A stretch of 56,626 nt of DNA from Gammaproteobacteria bacterium. Its GTDB lineage: Bacteria > Pseudomonadota > Gammaproteobacteria > Eutrophobiales > Eutrophobiaceae. A program made the translations under genes and the position numbers. Below, one piece after another: positions 49,358 through 56,626 of this stretch. Below the pieces are notes generated by a model. The model saw only the letters and a list, made by a program, of their open reading frames with translations, did no database searches and was not told the origin of the DNA. Location of the stretch: the NCBI GenBank assembly GCA_028819495.1, contig JAPPLI010000063.1, positions 1 through 56,626 on the forward strand. The letters are read 5' to 3'. The stretch's first letter is position 1; the number at the start of each line of letters is the position of its first letter.

Positions 49358-50704
49358 ATGATGACCAGTACAACCATACCGGGTTCCGTGACCGCGAGTG
49401 TCCCGGGCAATGAAGTCCAGCCGCCGCCGGGCGACCCCGGCGCGGCCCATGGCGTGGCGCAGTCCGGCCAGGTCAGGGGGGTCGGGAAAAGCGGCGCGGG
49501 AAAAAAGACCGGCGGCGCGGACGCAGGTTACGATGCCGCTGAGTCGACCAGCGCCGGCGCGGGCACCGATCCCGAAGGCGCGCTGGCGCCGCCCAGTGTA
49601 ACGGTGTCAGACCCGACCAATATGGTTTTGCGGATGACGGCCCTGATGCGGCAATTTTCCGCCGAGCGGAAAAAAGACGCGGAGGGCGGCATCAAGGCGA
49701 ATGAAGCCGAGAAAAAACAGAAGAACGAGGAGCGCCTGAAAAAGCTCCAGGAGACCATACAGAAGCAGCACAAGGCGCAGAAACACCATAGCATAGGCAA
49801 GATTTTCGGCTGGGTCGCGGTGGGACTGATGTTCGTGGTGGCCGCCACTGTCGCCGTCGTCAGCGGCGGTCTGGCCGCGGCGCCGCTGTTTGCCGCGGCG
49901 ACGATTACCCTGGGTGTGATGATCATGCAGGAAACCGGCGGCATGGACAAGATGATGGACGCCATGCACATGGATGCCAAGGCAAGAATGGGATTTTCCA
50001 TAGGCCTGGCGGTCGCCATGCTGGTCATCAACCTCGCCGCGGCCGTCATGAGCGGCGGCGCGGCCTCAGGCGGTGTTGCGTCGGCTGCCACAGAATTGGC
50101 GGCCACCACCGCGGAAACCAGCGCCGAGGCGGCCGAGGCCGGCGCCGCAGCCGCCGAGACCGCCTCCACGGCCGCGGAAGCCGGCGCGGAAGTGGCCGAG
50201 ACCGCCTCCACGGCCGCGGAAGCAGGCGCAGAGGCCGGCGAGGCTTCCGCGGAAGCGGCGGACGCCGCGGCCGAAGCGGCGGACGCGGCCGGCGAGAGCG
50301 CGGACGCAGCCGGTGAGGCAAGCGAGAGCGCGGACACGGCCGGCGAGAGCGCGGACGCGGCCGGGAAAGGCGCCAAGGCAAGCGGCAGGAGCGCCAGGGT
50401 GGTGAAAGCCGCGAGCCGCATGCAGAAATTGGCGAACCTTACCTCCGGCGGATTGATGATCGCCCAGGGCGCCGAGAACATGGAGGCCGGTTTTGATGAG
50501 CGTGACGCCACCGAGGCCCAGGCCGACGCCGAAAAGCTGGCCGCCCAGCAGGCCATGCTGGATGCCATGAACGACCAGGCGGTGGCGGACCTGAAAAAAG
50601 TAATGCGGCAACTGCAGGAGCAGATACAGCAGACGGCCCAGTTGGTCATGGAATCGGCGAAGACGCAGGACAGCATCTTCGACCCGAACGCCAATACAAT
50701 ATGA
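49358..50704 (+). CDS. sctE: T3SS major translocator SctE (YopB/IpaB/PopB-like)
   Basis: Inserts into the host membrane with SctB to form the translocation pore. The start is ATG 49358 or 49361 behind GGAGGAAG. In the 448-residue protein the N-terminal 80 residues are disordered. A coiled coil (95-143) is rich in Lys, Glu and Gln. Two hydrophobic hairpins (about 150-190 and 212-233) span the YopB-type membrane domain. An Ala/Glu/Ser-rich repeat region (240-345) follows, in which DNA units of 42 bp are duplicated at 50153 and 50195. The C-terminal helix (MLDAMNDQAVADLKKVMRQLQEQIQQTAQL) is typical. Class II chaperone genes flank it on both sides. Confidence 0.87.
   Translation: MMTSTTIPGSVTASVPGNEVQPPPGDPGAAHGVAQSGQVRGVGKSGAGKKTGGADAGYDAAESTSAGAGTDPEGALAPPSVTVSDPTNMVLRMTALMRQFSAERKKDAEGGIKANEAEKKQKNEERLKKLQETIQKQHKAQKHHSIGKIFGWVAVGLMFVVAATVAVVSGGLAAAPLFAAATITLGVMIMQETGGMDKMMDAMHMDAKARMGFSIGLAVAMLVINLAAAVMSGGAASGGVASAATELAATTAETSAEAAEAGAAAAETASTAAEAGAEVAETASTAAEAGAEAGEASAEAADAAAEAADAAGESADAAGEASESADTAGESADAAGKGAKASGRSARVVKAASRMQKLANLTSGGLMIAQGAENMEAGFDERDATEAQADAEKLAAQQAMLDAMNDQAVADLKKVMRQLQEQIQQTAQLVMESAKTQDSIFDPNANTI
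50153..50236 (+). repeat. 42-bp tandem repeat inside sctE
   Basis: gccgagaccgcctccacggc occurs at 50153 and again at 50195 with nearly identical flanks, encoding AETASTAAEAGAE twice. Degenerate Ala/Glu repeats continue to about 50375. Confidence 0.75.
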
Positions 50705-50722
50705 TTGCCGCGGGGAGTGGTT

Positions 50723-51268
50723 ATGCGCGCTGAAGACTGCCCTGACCTGTTGCTGGACCTGGATGATGCAACGGCGCAGCAGGTCTTTGACGCCTTCGAC
50801 CGCCTGCACCTGGACGGCTTGCCGGGCGCCTTCGACCTGGGCCGGGAGGAGGTCGAAGCCCTGTATGCCGCCGGCCACCAGTTGCTGGGCAAGGGCGACC
50901 TGAAACGGGCGCGGGAGGCATTTAATTTCCTGGTGATCTGCGAGAGCCAGGATGCGCGTTTCTGGACCGCGTTGGCCGTGGTCCTGCACAAGCAAAAAGA
51001 CTGGCCTGCCGCGATCGACGCCTATTCCATGGCCGCGCTGCTGGATGCCACCAACGTCCGGCTGTATTTTCACGCTGCCGAATGCCTGATGCAAAGTCGC
51101 GACTGGCCGCGCGCGCAACAGTCCCTGGAGGCTTTTTTCCGCGTGTCCGATAACGTCTATGGCAAGGACCAGAGTAAAATCCGCCAGTTCATCGACAAGG
51201 CGGAAGCGTGGCAACGGATAATCGACGCCAAAGTGTCCGCTCAGGCGCGGCCTCATGACAGAACGTGA
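50723..51268 (+). CDS. Second class II translocator chaperone (LcrH/SycD-like)
   Basis: The start is ATG 50723 behind GGGGAGTGG. The 181-residue protein has the class II TPR core (EEVEALYAAGHQLLGKGDLKRAREAFNFLVICESQDARFWTALAVVLHKQKDWPAAIDAYSMAALLD) and is only moderately like the first one at 48799. Presumably one serves SctE and the other the SctB-like protein. It begins 18 bp after the sctE stop and overlaps the next gene by 14 bp. Confidence 0.85.
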   Translation: MRAEDCPDLLLDLDDATAQQVFDAFDRLHLDGLPGAFDLGREEVEALYAAGHQLLGKGDLKRAREAFNFLVICESQDARFWTALAVVLHKQKDWPAAIDAYSMAALLDATNVRLYFHAAECLMQSRDWPRAQQSLEAFFRVSDNVYGKDQSKIRQFIDKAEAWQRIIDAKVSAQARPHDRT

Positions 51269-51713
51269 ACAGACGCTCATCCAGGTTGCCGGCGCCGTTG
51301 CGCAACTGGTCGGGATACCGGAACTCGGGTTCGATGATGATGATTGCATCTGCCTGGAGTTTGAGGACGTAACCTGCGCCCTGGTCGCGGCCGAAGACCG
51401 GCTGATACTGCATGCCGACCTGGCGCCCCTGTCCGGCGTGTCGGAGCGCGAGGACGTTTACCGCGCGCTGCTGAGATTGAATGCTGATTTGACATTTTCC
51501 GACGGCGCCGTCGCAGTGGCCACGGACCGCGACGCGGACAGCATTGCGCTGTCCTGTATCATAAAACCGCTGCACGCGCCGGAGGCCGACCTGCTGGAGG
51601 CAATCATGACCCGGTTTCTCGAGCTGGCGCAGGACGTGCAATTGTACCTGCGGCAATTTTCCGTAACGGAACAGGCACAACAGGAATTCTCCGGCGCCGG
51701 GCTCAGGGTCTGA
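51255..51713 (+). CDS. Class I T3SS chaperone-like protein
   Basis: The 152-residue acidic protein has the order helix (TLIQVAGAVAQLVGIPEL), strands (CICLEFEDVTCALVAAEDRLILHADLAPL), helix (REDVYRALLRLNADL), strands (DGAVAVATDRDADSIALSCII), helix (EADLLEAIMTRFLELAQDVQLYLRQF), a clear CesT-family pattern. It overlaps the upstream chaperone gene. It lies in series with another chaperone and the effector candidate E4. Confidence 0.78.
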   Translation: MTEREQTLIQVAGAVAQLVGIPELGFDDDDCICLEFEDVTCALVAAEDRLILHADLAPLSGVSEREDVYRALLRLNADLTFSDGAVAVATDRDADSIALSCIIKPLHAPEADLLEAIMTRFLELAQDVQLYLRQFSVTEQAQQEFSGAGLRV

Positions 51714-51734
51714 CCGACTGGAGAAAGCCTTGCG

Positions 51735-52211
51735 ATGATGCGTTACCACGCGCAGAGTTATTTTGCCTTGCTTGCCGACGACCCCGGGCTTGCGGCGGCC
51801 GCAAACCCGGAACTGTCCCTGTATTTCGACGAGCACCGGCTGGATTTCACCCTGACTGAGACGAGCCTGTATTTTTCCTGCGAACTGTTGCGCCTGGATG
51901 AGCGCCGGTTCTCCGCGGCAGGGGACCGGGCAAACGTGTTCATGGCAATCCTGCTCGAGGCAAACTGCATGGGCGCCGGCGCCGGCGGAGCAATATTCCT
52001 GCTGGACGAAAAGAACGCCCTGTGTCTCAGGGGACAGGCCCTGCTGGCCGGGCTCGACACGGCGGGGCTGGCGGCGCTGATCGAGGACTTTCTCGAGCAT
52101 ATCGACTACTGGCGCCCGCAACTGGCGGCCCTGCTCACCGGCGGCGGGGAACCCGGAGCGGCGGCAACCACCCACTCCGCGCCGGACGAACGAGGAGAAC
52201 CCGACCCATGA
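51735..52211 (+). CDS. Class I T3SS chaperone-like protein, upstream of effector candidate E4
   Basis: The 158-residue protein (ATG 51735 or 51738) shows helix (AQSYFALLADDPGLA), strands (LSLYFDEHRLDFTLTETSLYFSCELL), helix (NVFMAILLEANCMG), strands (GAIFLLDEKNALCLRGQALL), helix (LAALIEDFLEHIDYWRPQLAALL). The tail is Ala/Glu/Pro-rich. Its stop overlaps the ATG of E4 (ATGA), so it is probably the dedicated chaperone of E4. Confidence 0.78.
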   Translation: MMRYHAQSYFALLADDPGLAAAANPELSLYFDEHRLDFTLTETSLYFSCELLRLDERRFSAAGDRANVFMAILLEANCMGAGAGGAIFLLDEKNALCLRGQALLAGLDTAGLAALIEDFLEHIDYWRPQLAALLTGGGEPGAAATTHSAPDERGEPDP

Positions 52212-53782
52212 CCATCAAGCTGAACCAGTTCTCGGACCTGCTCGGGGCCCGCAACCTGCGCGATACGGACGTGCTCACCGTCACGGACAGGAACGACCTG
52301 AAGCTGAAGAGCAGCCGCTTTCCCGTGCTGCGCTGGATCGTCAATTCAGGCATCGGCAAGCGCGCCGGCAACCGCAAGACCGTCGACGTTTTCCTGGGCG
52401 CCATGAAGAGCCAGTTCGGCGGGGAGCTGGTTGACAAGATGCAGCTCGACACGTTGCGCGACCTGCAACGCCGCGGCAAGCCCTTGAACGTCAGGCACGT
52501 CAGGAACAGCGTCGAGCAGGCCATGCGGCTGCAGTACGACGCCTCGGCTGTGGTGGATGAGATCGAACGGAACATCAGCGACTCCGCTTATTCTTCCAGC
52601 CCGGGAGGAATGGAGCTGGCGCGGGAAGTGCGTGACGGGATTGATTTTCCCGCCCTCTTCAAAACCTTGCAGACAGACCTCGACAACTATCGCGGGCAGG
52701 ACAGGATCTGGTCGGTCATCCCGAACGTTGTCGGGCGCGTGGCGTCAACCGCGCACAATGAAGCATTCAGGCATATCTTTTTATCCGGTTACGGCGTCCA
52801 GCAAGACGGGATGGGAACGGGCCGCCTGCAACGTATTATTGAGGAATTGCCTGAAACCGGGCTACTGCTTGCCGAACACGGCATGAGGCTGGATTCGAGC
52901 AGGATGCCGCCGGCCTTTTTTGAAGAGCTGGGCGTGAAACTGCAAAGAAAAACGGATGAAGCCATGTTGCATCCCGAACGCCTGCCGCAAGACCGCGCGG
53001 ATGAGCCGTTCAAACAACGCCTGGCGCAACAACTCAGCCGCACCGCGGAACAATTTACGCAGCAGTACATGCAGGGGCGCCTGCAAGCCCTGGGCGCGTT
53101 GCGGCAAACCCAGGAGGCCGGCGCCGATGCCGCTGCGGCGCACGCGCCGGCGCCGGATGACAAGCTGTCAGCCGGCCTGCGCGAGCAAATACTGCACAGC
53201 CGCATCCCGGCCGGCGAGGTGCCCAGGTTGCTGGCCTTGCGCAATGAGATGCCGGGCAACCTGGACGCGCTCGCCGCGCCGGAGCATCCCATTGAGGACA
53301 AGTTCCGCCTGCTGCATGGATTTGGCAGCTTGGTGGTGCGCGCCATTACGGAGATGACCCCCGAGGACCAGGCGAAATATGCCTCGGGGCCGGAAAGCCT
53401 GTCTTTTATGGAGGATTGCGCGAACTTCCTGAAGCATGAAAATCTCAGCGACGCCGCGGCAGCGAACATCCGCGAGGCCCTCTGCGCTGAGCCCGCAACG
53501 GACCTGGCAAGGTTGTACCAGTCGCTGCAGGACATAAAATACGCGGCGGAACGCAACTCCGAAGGCGGCGAACTGAAGACCGATCCGGTATGGGGCGAAG
53601 CCTACCGGGCAATCGAACGGACGGACGCCGCATACCAGCAGTTCCCGGGCTACTGGCAGATGCTGGACCGGATAGACGTGGACGAAAACCGCTTGTATAC
53701 GGATGCGGCCTTGCCGGCATACCAGGCCTTGCGCAGTCTCGGCATCAACGCGCCGCCGCCCACTGACGCCGGGAGCGCGTAA
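52208..53782 (+). CDS. Effector-like protein E4 (524 residues), unrecognised
   Basis: The ATG at 52208 (MTIKLNQFSDLLGARN) follows GAGGAGAA and overlaps the chaperone stop; longer upstream frames are spurious. A helical, soluble protein without signal peptide, in which no domain was recognised. The N-terminal 110 residues (PVLRWIVNSGIGKRAGNRKTVDVFLGAMKSQFGGELVDKM) show at most a vague resemblance to the E1-E3 N-domain. The position between a class I chaperone and the secretin gene suggests a translocated effector. Confidence 0.6.
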   Translation: MTIKLNQFSDLLGARNLRDTDVLTVTDRNDLKLKSSRFPVLRWIVNSGIGKRAGNRKTVDVFLGAMKSQFGGELVDKMQLDTLRDLQRRGKPLNVRHVRNSVEQAMRLQYDASAVVDEIERNISDSAYSSSPGGMELAREVRDGIDFPALFKTLQTDLDNYRGQDRIWSVIPNVVGRVASTAHNEAFRHIFLSGYGVQQDGMGTGRLQRIIEELPETGLLLAEHGMRLDSSRMPPAFFEELGVKLQRKTDEAMLHPERLPQDRADEPFKQRLAQQLSRTAEQFTQQYMQGRLQALGALRQTQEAGADAAAAHAPAPDDKLSAGLREQILHSRIPAGEVPRLLALRNEMPGNLDALAAPEHPIEDKFRLLHGFGSLVVRAITEMTPEDQAKYASGPESLSFMEDCANFLKHENLSDAAAANIREALCAEPATDLARLYQSLQDIKYAAERNSEGGELKTDPVWGEAYRAIERTDAAYQQFPGYWQMLDRIDVDENRLYTDAALPAYQALRSLGINAPPPTDAGSA

Positions 53783-53797
53783 ACGTGGATTAAGCCC

Positions 53798-55606
53798 ATG
53801 CAGGCGGCCAGTACCAGGACAAGTTACCGGCGCCGGCGGCCCCGGCAAAGGCAAAGCGGCCGGCGCGGGTACCGGGTTGCCGGGCCGGTCCTGCTCTTGT
53901 CGCTGCTTGTTTTCGCCCCCGCGGGGACGCTGCAGGACAGTGCGGGGCTGCTCCAGGCCCCGGCCAACCAGCAATGGAAAACCGCGACGTTCAGTTTTTA
54001 TGCGAGCCGGATCAGCGCCGCCGATATATTGCTGGACTTTTCCACCAACCTGTCCGTGCCGGTGACCGTCAGTCCGGGCGCGCGCCAACAGACCGTGAAC
54101 GGCAACTTCAGGCGGCTGCCGGGCAGGAAGTTCATTGAACTGCTCTGCAAAGCCAACAGCTTAACCTGGTTTTTCGACGGTTCGATGCTGTTTGTGCGTC
54201 ACGTCAATGAACTGGCCAGGAAAGACCTGACCCTGGACCCGGACACGTTTGACGCCGCCGCGTTTACCCGGCACTACGGCAGTTTCGGGATTGACGGCGG
54301 GCTTAACCGTGTTGACGTCATCTTTGACGGGCAGGTGATGCGCCTGACCGGGTTGCCCGAATATATCCGCTTTGTCGAAAATATCGTGCGCTTTGTGGAA
54401 GGCGATAAAACGGTGCTGGAACAAGGCGCCGGCTTCGGCGAAGCCGACGCGCCGGTAGTGCGCATGCTGCCGGTCAGGCACGCCTACAGTGAGGCCCAGC
54501 TGGTCAACCTGGCCAACGTCCTCGCCAGAACCATGGGGGTCAACCGTATTGACCTGGCCGATGCGGGGACCGCGCAAACGGCCATGCCCCAGGGGGGCGC
54601 AGCAGAGCCGGAGCCTGCGGGGACACTGGGAGGGCTGTTCGGCAGCGGGCTGAGCAGCAAAAACGTCGAGCCTGTCGAGCAGTACGGCAGGGGCGCCCCG
54701 GCGCCGGAGGCCGGGCCGGCCGCTGCCGCGGCAAGCGGCGCTCCCGCGCAAGGCGTCGTATTTTCGGGCGCGGCGCCCTTCGTGGCGGTCAACGTGTCGC
54801 AGCGCGCCCTGATCGTGCGCGACCTGCGCACCCGCATACCGCAATACCAGCGCCTGCTGAATGAACTCGACGTGCCGGAGCGCCAGATTGAAATATCCGC
54901 CTCCATCCTGGACGTGAACAGCAATTTCAACTCGCAACTGGGAGTCAATATCCAGAACAACCAGGAACAGGGGCTGCTGGAATATGAATACATACCGGCC
55001 ACTTCGATCAGCGACATCACCGGTTTTCGCGCGCGTCTTTTCGCCCTGGTTGAAGACGGCAACGCCAGGGTCGTCTCGGAACCGTCCATACTGACGCTTA
55101 ACAATCGCGCGGCGCAGTTCAAGACCGACCAGACCTTTTACGTGCGCCTGGCCGGCGATCGCGCGGTGGACCTCATTCCCATCAGTTTCGGTACCCGGTT
55201 ACAGGTAACGCCCAATATCGTGGGGGGCAACAACGGCGGCGGCGACGACACGGTGAAAATCCACCTGGATATCCATATCGAAGACGGCGTCAGGGCGAAT
55301 CCCACCGGCAACGTCGATGCCATCCCGCCGGTCAACAATACTGTTATCGACACCGAAGCGCTGGTGCAGCAGGACACCAGCCTGCTGGTCGGCGGCTACC
55401 AGATTAATGACGAAGACTTCAGCGACAGCGGCATCCCCATATTGAAGGACATTCCATTCCTGGGCCTGTTGTTCTCCACCCGTTCCAGGGTTATCTCATC
55501 GATCAATCGTTACTTTATCATCAACACGCGCGTGCTGGACTATGACACGCCCGAAGGCGTGCAGCAGGAAGATGAAAAAGCCAATGCCGCACTCTCACAG
55601 CAATAG
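53798..55606 (+). CDS. sctC: T3SS outer-membrane secretin SctC
   Basis: Forms the outer-membrane ring. The 602-residue protein matches YscC (607). It has a basic N-terminus followed by a signal-peptide core (VLLLSLLVFAPAG, about 29-42). The N0 domain follows (SFYASRISAADILLDFSTNLSVPVTVSP), then N1/N3 domains (RLTGLPEYIRFVENIV; VRMLPVRHAYSEAQLVNLANVL), and a Gly/Pro/Ala linker at about 260-320. The secretin core is RVVSEPSILTLNNRAAQF, VNNTVIDTEALVQQDTSLLVGGY, GIPILKDIPFLGLLF. It is the last gene of the rightward unit. No pilotin gene was seen. Confidence 0.96.
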   Translation: MQAASTRTSYRRRRPRQRQSGRRGYRVAGPVLLLSLLVFAPAGTLQDSAGLLQAPANQQWKTATFSFYASRISAADILLDFSTNLSVPVTVSPGARQQTVNGNFRRLPGRKFIELLCKANSLTWFFDGSMLFVRHVNELARKDLTLDPDTFDAAAFTRHYGSFGIDGGLNRVDVIFDGQVMRLTGLPEYIRFVENIVRFVEGDKTVLEQGAGFGEADAPVVRMLPVRHAYSEAQLVNLANVLARTMGVNRIDLADAGTAQTAMPQGGAAEPEPAGTLGGLFGSGLSSKNVEPVEQYGRGAPAPEAGPAAAAASGAPAQGVVFSGAAPFVAVNVSQRALIVRDLRTRIPQYQRLLNELDVPERQIEISASILDVNSNFNSQLGVNIQNNQEQGLLEYEYIPATSISDITGFRARLFALVEDGNARVVSEPSILTLNNRAAQFKTDQTFYVRLAGDRAVDLIPISFGTRLQVTPNIVGGNNGGGDDTVKIHLDIHIEDGVRANPTGNVDAIPPVNNTVIDTEALVQQDTSLLVGGYQINDEDFSDSGIPILKDIPFLGLLFSTRSRVISSINRYFIINTRVLDYDTPEGVQQEDEKANAALSQQ

Positions 55607-55737
55607 CCCCTCGGGCCGAACCGGAACCGACAACTGACAACAACTGACAGCAACAGGTGAAAATATTGCGCTGCCTGCTCTGCTCTTTCCGCTTCGCATT
55701 CGACCGTGTATAATTGTCGGTAACAATGGAAACAGCA

Positions 55738-56001
55738 ATGACAAAACACACTCAACAAGCAGAAGTTGATCAAAACTACGAAGCATTCAAGGGGATGCTT
55801 TCGGAGTTGATTGAATCAGATTCAGGCCGATTCGCTTTGCTCCATAACAGAGAACTGGTAGCCTGTTTTGATACAAATCGCGACGCTGTTCAGGCTGGGA
55901 GAAAGATATTGGAAGGCAAGCCTTTCTCTGTACAGAAGGTGACCCGTAAACCGGTAGACCTGGGATACTTTTCACATGCCCGCATTCTCGGGGCAATTTA
56001 G
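55738..56001 (+). CDS. Conserved-type small protein (DUF5678-like), partner of the retropepsin-like gene
   Basis: About 87 residues from ATG 55738 (ATG 55726 is also in frame). It contains NYEAFKGMLSELIESDSGRFALLHNRELVACFDTNRDAVQAGRKILEG, a compact alpha/beta unit recalling DUF5678-type proteins (a structural guess). Its 3' end overlaps the next gene by 26 bp, indicating one operon. A TATAAT hexamer at 55709-55714 precedes it with a weak -35. The function is unknown; such genes are often found beside aspartyl-protease-like genes. Confidence 0.6.
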   Translation: MTKHTQQAEVDQNYEAFKGMLSELIESDSGRFALLHNRELVACFDTNRDAVQAGRKILEGKPFSVQKVTRKPVDLGYFSHARILGAI

Positions 56002-56413
56002 CTGGGAAGATGGCCTGATTTGGCAGGTAGGGTTTGTCGCGTCCGAAAAAGAGTTGCCTCAAACTGACAGGATCCACCTTTGCCCCGCCCTTGTTGATAC
56101 CGAAGCAAGTCATACCTGCATTTCTCAATCAGTGGCAATGGAGCTTCGCTTGGAACCAACAGGCAAGATAGATATGCAAACAGCAAGAGGCGCAGAAGAA
56201 GTTAATATCTATGATGTAATGCCAGCCATTGTTATTGCGGAACTGCCGGATTTGGGGGGCAGCACAAAAGGCACAATCCAGGTGTTCAGGCCGATTCGTT
56301 CCCCAGAGTTTGATCCGGCAGACAAGAACTATAAGGCCCTGATAGGGCGAGACATTCTTGGGCAGGGCGTTTTGACCATATCATTCGATGGGCATTATAC
56401 GTTCGCATTCTGA
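55976..56413 (+). CDS. Retropepsin-like aspartyl protease-fold protein with altered active site
   Basis: The 145-residue protein has the single-domain retropepsin pattern: strand, then ALVDTEASHTCIS (41-45, where the family has D-T/S-G-A), beta strands (VNIYDVMPAIVIAELPDL), then LIGRDILGQGVLTIS, the ILGRDxL segment of the fold. The glycine of D-T-G-A is Glu43 here, which may weaken catalysis. It overlaps the upstream gene by 26 bp. Confidence 0.65.
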   Translation: MPAFSGQFSWEDGLIWQVGFVASEKELPQTDRIHLCPALVDTEASHTCISQSVAMELRLEPTGKIDMQTARGAEEVNIYDVMPAIVIAELPDLGGSTKGTIQVFRPIRSPEFDPADKNYKALIGRDILGQGVLTISFDGHYTFAF

Positions 56414-56571
56414 TCTATTGACCCGTTCAGCCATTTGTCGTACACTCTGTCTTAAGGCATTGTTCCAACACACTGTTTGACATACTGATACACGGCGCAT
56501 TAGAATGCCGCCGTTTTCCGGCAACGGGCCGAAAAAGACAATGACACGCAGGGCTGATTCTGGTATACTGG

Positions 56572-56626
56572 CCGGGCAACCGGGCAACCGGGCAACCGGG
56601 CAACCGGGCAACCGGGCAACCGGGCA
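56572..56626. repeat. 8-bp tandem repeat (ccgggcaa), about seven units, running off the window
   Basis: Perfect tandem copies of ccgggcaa extend to the last base. The unit length is not a multiple of three. The full number of copies and what follows are not visible. Confidence 0.9.

Noticed and set aside
56572..56626. CRISPR or origin iterons at the window end
   Set aside because: Units of 8 bp are directly abutting and perfect, with no spacers and no replication gene beside them.
1..56626. tRNA, rRNA or riboswitch genes
   Set aside because: No cloverleaf, rRNA segment or known riboswitch core (including a cobalamin box before the TonB receptor) could be recognised by reading.

Overview
The window looks like a chromosomal segment of a Gram-negative, probably gammaproteobacterial, organism that is likely marine and host-associated. 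This is inferred from gene content (TonB receptor, corrinoid methyltransferase and dimethylglycine-dehydrogenase genes, a Ysc-type type III secretion system with translocon) and from high-GC coding. No rRNA or tRNA gene was seen, so the taxonomy is inference.

Left part (1-17 kb): an AzgA-type purine permease; two FAD/GcvT two-domain dehydrogenases (dimethylglycine/sarcosine type); a non-pyrrolysine MttB-family methyltransferase with its corrinoid protein; a large TonB-dependent receptor; a small DUF1640-like coiled-coil protein; and two TPR-sulfotransferase fusions. The methyltransferase, corrinoid protein and dehydrogenases read as a stepwise methylamine (betaine to dimethylglycine to sarcosine to glycine) demethylation module. 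The spacers carry at least three families of palindromic repeats, and one pair of these elements sits in frame inside the second sulfotransferase gene.

Middle (17-35 kb): a MazEF toxin-antitoxin pair; a hypothetical gene with a decayed partial copy 2 kb away; a putative papain-fold (Cys-His-Asp) effector; a tail-to-tail pair of paralogous effector-like genes; and a long leftward operon sctF-sctG-sctJ-sctK-sctL, then chaperone, then SopB/IpgD-like phosphoinositide phosphatase, then three more class I chaperone-like genes, ending in one of the paralogous effectors. The order F-G-J-K-L is that of Yersinia virC. An RTX protein, an AAA ATPase and an IS1380-like transposase remnant follow.

Right part (35.7-55.6 kb): two long transcription units diverge in gene direction from about 43.7 kb. 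The leftward unit is translocator (SctB-like), sctW, SycN-like chaperone, STAS protein, sctX, sctY, sctV, chaperone and an alpha/beta-hydrolase effector, which is the Yersinia yopN-tyeA-sycN-yscX-yscY-yscV order with a STAS gene inserted. The rightward unit is chaperone, 900-residue effector candidate, two EspA/Bsp22-like tip or filament proteins around a small acidic protein, class II chaperone, SctE translocator, second class II chaperone, two class I chaperones, effector candidate and the secretin SctC. No ATPase (SctN), SctD, SctQ or SctRSTU gene is present, so the apparatus must be completed from another locus.

The last kilobase has a small two-gene unit with a retropepsin-like protein and ends inside an 8-bp tandem repeat. 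Frame-disrupting or frame-critical homopolymers (T10 in the sctJ signal sequence, C9 in one effector) are among the most checkable oddities.
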